From assembly GCA_946413815.1 (NCBI GenBank), contig CAMKMD010000015.1:1-64000 (forward strand): a stretch of DNA of 64,000 nt. Reading direction: 5' to 3'. Shown in pieces: positions 13,679-22,585 of this stretch (position 1 is the first letter of the stretch; each line of letters starts with the position of its first letter). The translations under genes and the position numbers were made by a program. Origin of the DNA: an uncultured Ruminococcus sp. Its GTDB lineage: Bacteria; Bacillota; Clostridia; Oscillospirales; Ruminococcaceae. A model generated the notes under the pieces. That model was not told where the DNA came from. It ran no database searches and worked only from the letters and a program-made list of their open reading frames with translations.

Positions 13679-15352
13679 TCAGTATCTGATCTCTGCTCTG
13701 AATTTTGTATCAGTGGATGAAATCTCAAGCCTTGAGCCACAGAGTTCAAGTGCTGCTTCGGCTATAGACAAGCCAAGTCCGCTTCCTGATCTGTCTGTTC
13801 TTGATTTATCTCCTTTGACAAACGGCATCTTTAGTGATGTGGTGTCGATCTTACATGAGATATCATTCTCAATCAACAGGCTTTTCTCACCTATGACTAT
13901 ACGTACACAAGCATCCTGACAGGAGTGCTTCACAGCGTTGGACAAAAGGTTCTCTATAGCTGTCAGATACTGAATTCTGTCATTGCGTAGGTTCTTCTCC
14001 CCTTCTGTTACCAGTCTGATGCCGCGCTGTTCCAGCAAAGGAAGATATTTTTCTATGCATTCTTTGACAAGCTCTCTCAGGCTGAATTCTGTGATGTTCA
14101 GTTCTTTTATAGTGGAGCGACTGTTGAGATCGAGAGTTCTGCTTACAAGCTGATCGGTGAATGCTACATTATCAAGTATAGATTTGAGATACCTCTCCTC
14201 CTTTTCGTCATTGCAGTGTTCCTTCAGATTCTCTGCATATCCTCCTATAGCAGCAAGAGGTGTCTTTATGTCATGGGCAAGATTATTTGTCAGTGCCATC
14301 TGGTAGTCTTCAAAGGTATATTGTGCCTTGTTGAGAACGTGTCTGCGCCAGCTGTACAGTAAGGCAATAAGCATTGTTCCGGCAAGGGCGCAGAGCGTAA
14401 CGAGCAGCAGGAAGAGCTTTGTCCCCTTATTCCATACGTTTATCATATACCTGACCTGAAGGGTGTATTCCTTACCGTCAAGATACAGGGTACGGTTTTG
14501 CTGTTCTGTAAACACATTCCGCTGCGTTCGGCCTTGTTCGCTGTATATAGTATAATTACCCGGTATTCCTTTCATGTCTGCTTCTAATTCATCCACTGCA
14601 GCTCCTTCCGCTCCCCAGAAACCGCCTCCAGCAGATACCGGATAGTTTTTCAGGGAGTCTGTGTCAAGGTTATTGTAGGTTTCGCCCTGGAATCCGTTAG
14701 CGTCGATCGAATAAGCATCTGTGGCAACTATGTTGGTCTCAAATGTTCCGGGGTCGGTCTCGTACACGGATACCTCAAGCTCAGTCGGTACAAATTCCCC
14801 GCTATCTATGTTTATCACGGCACTCCTGACTGTATAGAATGCATATCTGTAGTTTTCAAGATGCGTGTACTTGTATTGTATATCTTTTAGCTGTTCTATA
14901 CCTAAACGATTGTAATCACAGTAATACTTACCGTTGGCAAGGTTTCCCTCACCATCAAGTACAAAGGAGCAAAGGAACATATTTCTGCTGTCATACACAA
15001 CATCACCTTCTGAATCTGACAGAATGGCTATAGCAAAGTTCCCGTCCTGATCTGAGTTAACTGTCGGGAACCAATGTTGTTCAACTCCGGCTTCAAACCT
15101 TGTATAGATACAGAGATCGGATTGTATATCAGTGATCCTTCCGTTGGTCTGATCGGTATCTATGAGGGACTGGAGCAGCGAAATATTCTCGTTGATCTGG
15201 GTGCTCATTTTCTCATAGATAAACATTTTAATGAATTCTCTTGTAAACAGGCTGAACAGAGCTGTAATAACAAGAGCGAGTAATCCTGTTCTTGCAAAGA
15301 TCTTTAGAAATGTTGTTCTTTTCCTTTTTCGCGCATGGCCACTTTTTTTCAT
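13679..15352 (-). CDS. Sensor histidine kinase
   Basis: 557 aa. Membrane segment near residues 20-40, an extracellular sensor region of about 270 residues, and a second membrane segment near 310-335 (LLLVTLCALAGTMLIALL). The HisKA box NLAHDIKTPLAAIGGY contains the phospho-accepting His, followed by the N box (NLLSNAVKHS) and G box (SGSGLGLSIAEA) of the ATPase domain. It pairs with the OmpR-type regulator 12 bp upstream. The large sensor region has no recognised ligand domain. Confidence 0.92.
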   Translation of the reverse strand: MKKSGHARKRKRTTFLKIFARTGLLALVITALFSLFTREFIKMFIYEKMSTQINENISLLQSLIDTDQTNGRITDIQSDLCIYTRFEAGVEQHWFPTVNSDQDGNFAIAILSDSEGDVVYDSRNMFLCSFVLDGEGNLANGKYYCDYNRLGIEQLKDIQYKYTHLENYRYAFYTVRSAVINIDSGEFVPTELEVSVYETDPGTFETNIVATDAYSIDANGFQGETYNNLDTDSLKNYPVSAGGGFWGAEGAAVDELEADMKGIPGNYTIYSEQGRTQRNVFTEQQNRTLYLDGKEYTLQVRYMINVWNKGTKLFLLLVTLCALAGTMLIALLYSWRRHVLNKAQYTFEDYQMALTNNLAHDIKTPLAAIGGYAENLKEHCNDEKEERYLKSILDNVAFTDQLVSRTLDLNSRSTIKELNITEFSLRELVKECIEKYLPLLEQRGIRLVTEGEKNLRNDRIQYLTAIENLLSNAVKHSCQDACVRIVIGEKSLLIENDISCKIDTTSLKMPFVKGDKSRTDRSGSGLGLSIAEAALELCGSRLEISSTDTKFRAEIRY

Positions 15353-15364
15353 ACATCTCTCTCC

Positions 15365-16033
15365 TTATTCAGTCAGCTTATAGCCACGGCCAACAAGGGT
15401 ATGTATCTGCGAGCCGGCACTTCCGAGAGCTTTTCTTAGCTTTTTTATATGTGTATCGACCACACGGTCACTTCCGAAATAGTCATATCCCCATACACGG
15501 CTCAGCAGCGTTTCACGGTCAACAGCCCAGTTTACGTGCTCTAAAAGAAAGCGAAGTATCGCAAACTCTTTTGGAGGCAGCTCGATCTCTTTGCCATCTG
15601 CAAAACACTGGAGACTTCGGGTATCAATCTTTATCCTGCCGCATTCAAGTGTAGTTCCTGTCAGTGTACCTGCACGCTTCATAAGCGCTTCGCATTTGCG
15701 GTAGAGTGCTGAGAGCATGAATGGCTTGACTATATAATCGTCACAACCTAGATCGTAACCTGTCAGGATATCTTCCTCCCGGCCTCTTGCAGTTATGAAA
15801 ATCACCGGTGTATCGCTCTTCTTGCGCAGCTGACGGCAGAGTGTGAATCCATCTTTGCCTGGAATCATGACATCGAGAAGTACGAGGCCGAAACCATCTA
15901 TACCCGACTCAATAAGCTCTGATGCCTTTTCTCCGTCACATACAGCATAAACCTCTGTACCCTTGTCCGCAAAATAATCGGCTATGACCTCGCAGATGCC
16001 CGGGTCGTCTTCTATAAGCAGTATTCTTTTCAT
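15365..16033 (-). CDS. OmpR-family response regulator
   Basis: 222 aa. The receiver domain (1-115) has acidic residues in LLIEDDPG, phospho-acceptor Asp in LLDVMIPGKDG, the TAR Thr and the Lys of DDYIVKPF. The C-terminal winged helix (about 130-220) ends in RVVDTHIKKLRKALG and VGRGYKLTE, typical of OmpR/PhoB DNA binding. It is co-transcribed with the kinase. Three TGTGTC repeats spaced by whole helical turns upstream may be its own binding sites. Confidence 0.93.
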   Translation of the reverse strand: MKRILLIEDDPGICEVIADYFADKGTEVYAVCDGEKASELIESGIDGFGLVLLDVMIPGKDGFTLCRQLRKKSDTPVIFITARGREEDILTGYDLGCDDYIVKPFMLSALYRKCEALMKRAGTLTGTTLECGRIKIDTRSLQCFADGKEIELPPKEFAILRFLLEHVNWAVDRETLLSRVWGYDYFGSDRVVDTHIKKLRKALGSAGSQIHTLVGRGYKLTE

Positions 16034-16081
16034 TGATATAGCAGCTCCTGTATCTTTGATGATATTAGTATACCAGAAAGA

Positions 16082-16120
16082 TGTGTCTTTTCTGTGTCCT
16101 TGAATAGTTCTTTTTGTGTC
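16082..16120. promoter_or_regulatory. Three helically phased TGTGTC direct repeats
   Basis: TGTGTC at 16082-16087, 16093-16098 and 16115-16120, spaced 11 and 22 bp, upstream of the response regulator start. OmpR-family proteins bind direct repeats with about 11-bp spacing, so autoregulation is likely. Confidence 0.5.
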
Positions 16121-16137
16121 TCTTTATATACGAAGAA

Positions 16138-16163
16138 AGCCGGTCCCTTAATCAGGGGCCGGC
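16138..16163 (-). terminator. Terminator of the ArsR gene
   Basis: GCCGGTCCC / GGGGCCGGC stem past the stop at 16183, with a T-rich tail on the minus strand. Confidence 0.65.
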
Positions 16164-16182
16164 AGCTCTCGCTAAAATGTTT

Positions 16183-16467
16183 TCACTCAGCAGGTTTCAG
16201 GAGTTCATCTATGTAGCTACAGATCTTCTCCTTAAAATCAGGTGCAATAGTATAGAATACCCATGTACCCTCTTTTCGTGAGCTAACGATACCGCTTTCA
16301 CAAAGTACTTTCATATGATGCGAAAGAGTCGGCTGTGAAAGCGACAGTCTTTCAAGCAATCCGCAGGCGCAAGATTCCCCTTCACTGAGCAGTCTGATGA
16401 TGTTTATACGGCTCTCATCTGCAATTGCTTTGAAAACACTTATCATTTCTTTGTTAAGAGCTTCCAT
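16183..16467 (-). CDS. ArsR-family winged-helix regulator
   Basis: 94 aa, standard ArsR/SmtB size. The motif ESCACGLLE in the helix before the recognition helix has two cysteines like the metal or arsenite site ELCVCDL of ArsR; the recognition helix is LSQPTLSHHMKVL. It may sense a thiophilic metal or metalloid. No arsenic transport genes are adjacent, and the gene is monocistronic with its own promoter. Confidence 0.85.
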   Translation of the reverse strand: MEALNKEMISVFKAIADESRINIIRLLSEGESCACGLLERLSLSQPTLSHHMKVLCESGIVSSRKEGTWVFYTIAPDFKEKICSYIDELLKPAE

Positions 16468-16497
16468 TATGTCACCTCTGTTATAGATTTATACTTC

Positions 16498-16527
16498 ATT
16501 ATACAACAAATGACCATCTCTTGTCAA
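16498..16527 (-). promoter_or_regulatory. Promoter of the ArsR gene
   Basis: Minus strand TTGACA (16527-16522), 18-bp spacer, TATAAT (16503-16498). Confidence 0.75.
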
Positions 16528-16582
16528 TACCTTCCGCATTTGACATTTACGCTGTTTTTATACACTAATGCTCAAATAACAT

Positions 16583-16620
16583 ACAGAAGCCCTGTATTCA
16601 GCAGAATACAGGGCTTCTGT
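16583..16620. terminator. Strong hairpin ending the arabinose operon
   Basis: Perfect 17-bp arms ACAGAAGCCCTGTATTC and inverse with a 4-base loop, about 60 bp past the araD stop. The T tract on the minus strand is weak, so it may also stabilise the mRNA 3' end. Confidence 0.65.
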
Positions 16621-16677
16621 ATAGAACATATCATCCCATCCGGGAGGGAACCGGATAAGCGAGGAATGATCGGAGGG

Positions 16678-17364
16678 TTATTTTTGTCCGTAATATGCAT
16701 TTTCTCCGTGTTTGCGGAAGAAATGCTTGTCGAGCAGAACTGCCGGCATTTCTTCTGCACCGGGTCTGATTGTACGTGTAATCCACGCCATTGCTGCAAG
16801 TTCCTCAAGAACTACGGAATTATGTACTGCTTCCATGGCGTCAGTGCCCCATACAAACGGGCCGTGACTTGCTACAAGGGCAGCGGGTATATTATTGTAA
16901 TCCGGACAGCATTCAACGATAACCTTGCCGGTCTCGAGTTCATATTCACCACTGACCTCTTCCGGACTCATATCCCTTGTGCAGGGTATAGCGCCGTGGA
17001 AGTAGTCGCCATGAGTAGTGCCGAGAGGCGGTATCGCTGTACGTGCCTGAGCGAATGCTGTTGCAAAACGGCTGTGCGTATGAACAATACCGTGTACTCC
17101 CTTGAAACTGCGGTACAGCTCAAGGTGGGTCGGAGTATCACTGGATGGATTGAGTCTTCCTTCGACCTTTTTGCCATCAAGTGTGAGAACGACAATATCG
17201 TCAGCTGTCATTGAATTGTACTCAACTCCGCTCGGTTTGATTGCTACAAGTCCCGTTTCCGGATCGTACTGGCTTACATTACCCCATGTAAATGTAACAA
17301 GGCCATATTGCGGAAGAAGCAGATTTGCCTGCAGGACTATATCCTTCAGTTCCTTAACGTCCAT
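16678..17364 (-). CDS. araD: L-ribulose-5-phosphate 4-epimerase
   Basis: 228 aa class II aldolase/epimerase fold. It has the N-terminal [24 protein letters not shown], zinc ligands in [15 protein letters not shown] and the second His pair in [11 protein letters not shown]. It converts L-ribulose-5-P to D-xylulose-5-P, the last arabinose-specific step. Its start overlaps the araA stop by 11 bp, showing translational coupling. Last gene of the arabinose operon. Confidence 0.95.
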   Translation of the reverse strand: MDVKELKDIVLQANLLLPQYGLVTFTWGNVSQYDPETGLVAIKPSGVEYNSMTADDIVVLTLDGKKVEGRLNPSSDTPTHLELYRSFKGVHGIVHTHSRFATAFAQARTAIPPLGTTHGDYFHGAIPCTRDMSPEEVSGEYELETGKVIVECCPDYNNIPAALVASHGPFVWGTDAMEAVHNSVVLEELAAMAWITRTIRPGAEEMPAVLLDKHFFRKHGENAYYGQK

Positions 17365-18787
17365 AGATCACATCTCCGAGCTTCAGGTCTCTTTCAAGCC
17401 CCGTAACTGTTGTTGAACTATCGATGGTGACGAGTTCGATGCCCATTATTCTTGTAAAGTCGCGTACTGTCTGGTCTGTTATATCGTAGGAAAGAACTGT
17501 ATGATGTGCGCCGCCTGCGATTATCCAGCACTCCAGTCCTTCGAGGAACGAGGGTTCGGGACGCCACATAGTTCTTGCTACAGGAAGATTCGGCATTGTC
17601 TGGAAGGGCTTTACGCAGGTAATGTCCTGTGCGATGAGTCTGAATCTGCCGCCTATATCTATGAGGGAAAGTGCCTTCGCCTTGCCCTCCATGCCTTCAA
17701 ATACAATTCTCGCAGGATCTTTCTTTTTTCCGATACCGAGATGGTGTACTTCTATGCGCGGGCGATCTGCGGCAATGCGCGGGTCAACCTCAAGCATATG
17801 AGCTCCAAGTATCAGTTCCTGTTTGTAATCATATGTATAATCTTCCATGAAAGAAGAATGGCCGTCAGGATACATAGCTTTGATAACTGCTCCGAGACCT
17901 GCGGTCTTCCAGTCTCCCTCAGCACCGAAGCCGTATCCTTTGTACATCAGATGCTGGGTTGCAAGGCCAGGAAGCTGATCCATACCCCAGAGATCTTCGA
18001 AGGTGTTTGAGAATGCTTTTGCTCCTTCATGGACGAGTATTCTTTCAATACCCAGTTCCTCGCGTGCCTGATAACGTATACACTCTGTATCCTTCTCGTC
18101 GAAGTCGTAGAGTTCAGCATATTCCTTCATCAGAGCATCTATCTCAGCATCAGTAACAGCATCCATCTCTTTTACAAGATCCCCTACTGCCCATGTATTT
18201 ACCTGCCAGCCAAGTCTGAGCTGTGCCTCGATCTTATCTCCCTCAGTTACTGCGACCTCACGCATATTATCACCGAATCGGACGATCTTAAGGCTCTTGC
18301 TGAATATAGTGCCTACTGCGGCACGCTGCCAGTCAGCGATCTTTGCCTGTACTGCTGGATCCTTCCAGTAGCCTGCAACTACAGCTCTCGGCATACGGAG
18401 CCGCGCACCGATAAAGCCGTGTTCACGGTCGCCGTGCGCAGACTGATGGAGATTCATATAATCCATATCTATCTCTTCGTTAGGGATAGACTCATTGAAC
18501 TGCGTATGGAAGTGAAGCCACGGCTTCTGGAGCAATGCAAGGCCGTTTATCCACATCTTTGAGGGGGAGAAAGTATGACAGAAAGTTATCACACCTGCAC
18601 ACTCGTCGTCGTAATTTGCCTCACGCATTACCTTTTCGATCTCAGCTTCAGTCTTTGCTGTGATCTTGTATTCTACAGTGAAAGGAAGTTTAAGACCTTC
18701 AACTATTATCTTTGAATCGGCCTCTACCTGCCTGAGAGTCTCTTCTCCGTATAAAAACTGTGATCCTGTGATAAACCAGAACTTCAT
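17354..18787 (-). CDS. araA: L-arabinose isomerase
   Basis: 477 aa from ATG 18787, preceded by AAAGGATGG; an ATG nine bases earlier sits inside that ribosome site. It begins [14 protein letters not shown] as in known AraA and has the conserved [38 protein letters not shown] and GGAHHTVLS motifs with metal-binding Glu and His. It isomerises L-arabinose to L-ribulose in the cytoplasm. It lies 16 bp after the kinase gene. Confidence 0.96.
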   Translation of the reverse strand: MKFWFITGSQFLYGEETLRQVEADSKIIVEGLKLPFTVEYKITAKTEAEIEKVMREANYDDECAGVITFCHTFSPSKMWINGLALLQKPWLHFHTQFNESIPNEEIDMDYMNLHQSAHGDREHGFIGARLRMPRAVVAGYWKDPAVQAKIADWQRAAVGTIFSKSLKIVRFGDNMREVAVTEGDKIEAQLRLGWQVNTWAVGDLVKEMDAVTDAEIDALMKEYAELYDFDEKDTECIRYQAREELGIERILVHEGAKAFSNTFEDLWGMDQLPGLATQHLMYKGYGFGAEGDWKTAGLGAVIKAMYPDGHSSFMEDYTYDYKQELILGAHMLEVDPRIAADRPRIEVHHLGIGKKKDPARIVFEGMEGKAKALSLIDIGGRFRLIAQDITCVKPFQTMPNLPVARTMWRPEPSFLEGLECWIIAGGAHHTVLSYDITDQTVRDFTRIMGIELVTIDSSTTVTGLERDLKLGDVIYGR

Positions 18788-18803
18788 AGCAACCATCCTT
18801 TGA

Positions 18804-20393
18804 TCAGATATTATCGTTCAGGGCACGTTCAGCTGCAAGACAGTCTATATATTCCTTCATGTAGCTGGACATTCCTGCGGTATCGGCTTCAGAGGGTGAT
18901 ACCGTACTGCCCTTCATTTCTGCAAAAACTCGTTTTCCGAGATATGACGCAAGAGTTTCGCCGCTGCTCCTGCGTGCCATATACGCTGCAAGCAGCGCTA
19001 TACCCCAGGCACCGCCTTCGCCGGCAGCGCTGTTGAGGGTGACATCTGCTCCGAGTGCCGCTGCAAGTATCTGCTGACTCGGGACCGGAGTCTTGAACAA
19101 TCCGCCGTGTGCGCATATGCGCTCTATGCAGACGTGTTCCTGTCTTGTAAGTATATCCATGCCTGTCTTCAGAGAGGCAACGCAAGAGTATACAAGACTT
19201 CTTAGAAAATTCTCTGGGGTGAAATCCGAATCAGGACGGCGTATGACCATAGGTACACCGTTCTGCAGTCCGGTAACCGGTTCACCCGCATAGTAGTTAT
19301 ATGCTGTGATACCACCGCAGTCCGGATCTCCGGCAGCTGCCATGGAGTATAGCGTATCATAGAGCTTTCCTTTAGGCATCCCGACGCCAAGTTTTTCAAG
19401 CAGGGCGCCTAACATGGAGAACCATGCATCAAGATCGGTAGTACAGCTGTTGCAGTGTACCATAGCCACGGGGTCGCCATGGGGAGTTGTTACTATATCT
19501 ATCTCCCTGTGGACAGCCTTCAGCGGTTTCTCCAGAACTATCATTGAGAATATAGATGTACCGGCTGAAACGTTACCTGTACGAGGCAATATACTGTTCG
19601 TAGCTGCCATTCCTGTCTGCGCATCGCCCTCCGGCGGGCAGAACCTGACTCCCGGTGAGAATAATCCTGTAGGATCAAGCAGCTTTGCACCTTCTTCAGT
19701 AAGTTCACCTGCACATTCTCCGGCAGGTACCACTTCCGGAAGTATATCCGCAAGCTGTTTCCTGAACTGTGTTCCGGACGTCATTAGCCCGAAGCGTTTC
19801 AGTAACTCCCTATCGTAATTGCAGGTCAAAGGGTCTATGGGGAATACACCCGATGCATCGCCTGCACCGATAACTTTCTTTCCGGTCAGCAGCCAGTGTA
19901 CATATCCGGCAAGAGTGGTCATGAATCCGATCCTGCCGACGTGAGGCTCATTATTCAGTATTGCCTGATAGAGATGAGCTACGCTCCACCGCTGCGGAAT
20001 ATTGAAATCAAATGCTTCAGTAAGCCTGTCAGCCGCTTCTTCGGTCATGGTGTTACGCCATGTACGGAATGGTACAAGCTGTTCACCATCCGCATCGAAT
20101 ACCAGGTATCCGTGCATCATGGCTGATATACCCATACCGGCAGCAGATTTGAGTTTAACACCGTACTTATTTTCTGTATCGGCCATAAGTCCGGCGAAAC
20201 AGTTCCTGAGACCTTCTTTCACCTCAGCGAGGGAGTAAGTCCAGATACCGTTTTCAAGACTGTTCTGCCAGTCATGAACCCCGGATGCAAGCGGGGCGTG
20301 ATCTTCACCGACGAGGACTGCCTTGATACGTGTTGAACCGAATTCAATACCTATGACGGCCTTGCCTTCCCCAATATAGTCTCTTATCTCCAT
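18804..20393 (-). CDS. FGGY-family carbohydrate kinase, probable L-ribulokinase
   Basis: 529 aa from ATG 20393, which has GGAGG eight bases upstream; a GTG nine bases earlier is too close to it. The FGGY fold is shown by VIGIEFGSTRIKAVLV (phosphate loop), the mid-region GDASGVFPID and the C-terminal ICAHGGLFKTP. It sits between the transporter genes and araA-araD, where L-ribulokinase is needed, so L-ribulose phosphorylation is inferred. It resembles the FGGY subtype common in Clostridia rather than classical AraB. Confidence 0.85.
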   Translation of the reverse strand: MEIRDYIGEGKAVIGIEFGSTRIKAVLVGEDHAPLASGVHDWQNSLENGIWTYSLAEVKEGLRNCFAGLMADTENKYGVKLKSAAGMGISAMMHGYLVFDADGEQLVPFRTWRNTMTEEAADRLTEAFDFNIPQRWSVAHLYQAILNNEPHVGRIGFMTTLAGYVHWLLTGKKVIGAGDASGVFPIDPLTCNYDRELLKRFGLMTSGTQFRKQLADILPEVVPAGECAGELTEEGAKLLDPTGLFSPGVRFCPPEGDAQTGMAATNSILPRTGNVSAGTSIFSMIVLEKPLKAVHREIDIVTTPHGDPVAMVHCNSCTTDLDAWFSMLGALLEKLGVGMPKGKLYDTLYSMAAAGDPDCGGITAYNYYAGEPVTGLQNGVPMVIRRPDSDFTPENFLRSLVYSCVASLKTGMDILTRQEHVCIERICAHGGLFKTPVPSQQILAAALGADVTLNSAAGEGGAWGIALLAAYMARRSSGETLASYLGKRVFAEMKGSTVSPSEADTAGMSSYMKEYIDCLAAERALNDNI

Positions 20394-20394
20394 A

Positions 20395-21477
20395 TCATAC
20401 ACCTCCGGTCTTGTTTCTGCCGGCAGCAGACATTAAGCTCTTCTTGCGGCGAGAGATGATGATACTCTGTACTACAAGGAAAGTGCAAAGCATTGCAGCT
20501 ATTGTTATGCCTGTCCACCATGCCTGGTCGAGGCCGACTGATGAAACAATGTTCTGTATCAGTGCCAGTGACATTGTTCCGAAGAGTGTTCCTATGATGT
20601 TTCCAACTCCTCCGGTCAGCATGGTGCCGCCGATGATCGAGGAGGCTATAGCATTCATCTCAGCGCCCGATGCGTGTGATGCAGAGCCTGAACCTACGTG
20701 CATGAAGTACACAAAGCCGCCGATTCCTGCGAGTATACCGCTTATCAGGTAAGAGATAAAAGTTGTCCTGCGGACGTTGATGCCGAGCATGAGCGCACTC
20801 TGACGATTGCCGCCCACAGCGTAGAAGCTGCGCCCGATCTTTGTCCATTTGAGCGTGATGAAGAGTACCGCTACAACGAGCAGCGCTACTACCACGCCTA
20901 TTTCGATGTAGGCGTTGATGTAATCGCCCCTCTTGTTGTATGATCCGAGGAATGGAATGATGATCCTCGTATCTTTCAGCTTTACGAAGGATTCGTTCTG
21001 TACATTGAAGGGATTTGTGTTTACTATGGTCGTCATGCCTCTTGCAAAGAACATTCCGGCAAGAGTTACGATAAACGGCTGGATATCAAGGTAGGCTATG
21101 AGGAAACCCTGGACAAGGCCGAAAGCAAGACCAATGCCGAGTGATATGAATATCGCGCCTAATACGCTTCCACCCTTGTAATCCAGCCATACAGCTGAAC
21201 ACATACTTACCAGTGCTGTAACACCGCCGACGGAAATGTCGATACCGCCTGTTATCATTACCACGGTCATACCGCAGGAAAGTATGATAAGCGCTGCGTT
21301 GGAATTCAGAAGATTGAGGAATGTCTGCGGCTTCAGGAATCCCTTCTGAAGGAAAAGCATCGCCAGCAGATACATTAATATGAATACTACGATCGTGATT
21401 GACATAAGCAGATTGGTGTCTGTTATGTTCCCGATCCTTTTCCGCAGACCTGTGCTGCGGCCATTCACCGGTTTCAT
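20395..21477 (-). CDS. Sugar ABC transporter permease (YjfF/RbsC family)
   Basis: 360 aa from ATG 21477, which has GGAGG upstream; a longer frame start was rejected. Eight to ten membrane helices and the BPD_transp_2 signature (LSCGMTVVMITGGIDISVGGVTALV, GGTMLTGGVGNIIGTLFG) are present. The order binding protein, double ATPase, two permeases matches the YtfQRT-YjfF sugar importer. It ends one base before the kinase ATG. Confidence 0.88.
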   Translation of the reverse strand: MKPVNGRSTGLRKRIGNITDTNLLMSITIVVFILMYLLAMLFLQKGFLKPQTFLNLLNSNAALIILSCGMTVVMITGGIDISVGGVTALVSMCSAVWLDYKGGSVLGAIFISLGIGLAFGLVQGFLIAYLDIQPFIVTLAGMFFARGMTTIVNTNPFNVQNESFVKLKDTRIIIPFLGSYNKRGDYINAYIEIGVVVALLVVAVLFITLKWTKIGRSFYAVGGNRQSALMLGINVRRTTFISYLISGILAGIGGFVYFMHVGSGSASHASGAEMNAIASSIIGGTMLTGGVGNIIGTLFGTMSLALIQNIVSSVGLDQAWWTGITIAAMLCTFLVVQSIIISRRKKSLMSAAGRNKTGGV

Positions 21478-21493
21478 ACAAATACCTCCGTTC

Positions 21494-22585
21494 TTATGCC
21501 TTAGCATCTGCCTTACCCGAAGCAGTAAGCTTACGGAAGAGTTCAGATATCTTTTCACGTACAACAGGAGCACTGAGCACAACAAGGAGTATTACTACAA
21601 CTGCCTTGTAGGCGGAGAGTGCGTCCGATTTTACATTGAACTTATATAGTGTTGTTGTAAGGAACTGGATGACATATGCACCCAGTACTGAAGTTTTCAT
21701 GTTGAACTTGCCGCCGCTCAGGGAGTTTCCGCCGAGGGCAACTGCGAGAATAGCATCCATCTCAATGTCCTTTGCAACAACAGAATAGTTGATGGTCGAA
21801 AGACGGCTGACCTTGATAAAGCCTGCAACTGCAACACAGAGTCCAAGAAGAACATAAGTGCCTAGCTTTATTATTTCAGGATTGAGTCCGTTGAGGCGTG
21901 AGGTCTGCTCATTAATACCTACTGACTGTACATAGAGGCCGAGATTTGTGAATTTCAGAAGCGCCCATGTCAGTATGAAAAATGCGATTCCGATGAATAC
22001 AGGGGTAGGTATCGGTATTCCGGGGATGTAGTTGCCGAACCACGCGAATGTCTCGTCAGTCACTATGGGGAGCTCGTTGTTGTTAATCCATGCAGCTATG
22101 GAACGGCCCGCCGTAAAGAGTATGAGCGTTGCGACCATAGGCTGGATACGGAAGAAGGCAACAAGTACACCGTTGAAGGCACCGAAAGCCATAGCAACAA
22201 GACAGCTTATCAGGAAAGCTACGATTATAGGAGCATGCAGAGACTCCGGACGGGATTCCGTACCGCAGAGAATTCTCAGCAGCACACTTCCACTTATGGC
22301 TATCGCAGCACCTACGCTGATATCCTGTCCCTTGGAGGCCGCTGTAACAAGCGTCATGCCTATGGCGAGAATTGCAAGTTCGGTCCCGCAGTCGATTATC
22401 GTGATCAGATAACCGGAGAGCACCGGAGAGCCAGCATTATTGTATCCAAGCCTTACTTCAAAAAATGAAGGGTCAGCCAGAAGATTGAAGACCGCAAGGA
22501 GAAGAAGTGCGGCTATCGGGATAAAGATCTGATTTCTCAGGAGTCCTGAGAGAAAGGATCCCTCCTTCCTTTTTTCAGCCGTCAT
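21494..22585 (-). CDS. Sugar ABC transporter permease (YtfT/RbsC family)
   Basis: 363 aa from ATG 22585, preceded by AGGAGG; a GTG nine bases earlier lies within it. Multiple membrane helices with the family core ILAIGMTLVTAASKGQDISV and LGGNSLSGGKFN. Partner of the second permease in a heterodimeric channel. Its start overlaps the ATPase stop by 11 bp. Confidence 0.88.
   Translation of the reverse strand: MTAEKRKEGSFLSGLLRNQIFIPIAALLLLAVFNLLADPSFFEVRLGYNNAGSPVLSGYLITIIDCGTELAILAIGMTLVTAASKGQDISVGAAIAISGSVLLRILCGTESRPESLHAPIIVAFLISCLVAMAFGAFNGVLVAFFRIQPMVATLILFTAGRSIAAWINNNELPIVTDETFAWFGNYIPGIPIPTPVFIGIAFFILTWALLKFTNLGLYVQSVGINEQTSRLNGLNPEIIKLGTYVLLGLCVAVAGFIKVSRLSTINYSVVAKDIEMDAILAVALGGNSLSGGKFNMKTSVLGAYVIQFLTTTLYKFNVKSDALSAYKAVVVILLVVLSAPVVREKISELFRKLTASGKADAKA

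Noticed and set aside
16510..17214. 234-aa plus-strand ORF
   Set aside because: It overlaps araD on the opposite strand, lacks a ribosome site and shows no domain, so it is a shadow ORF.
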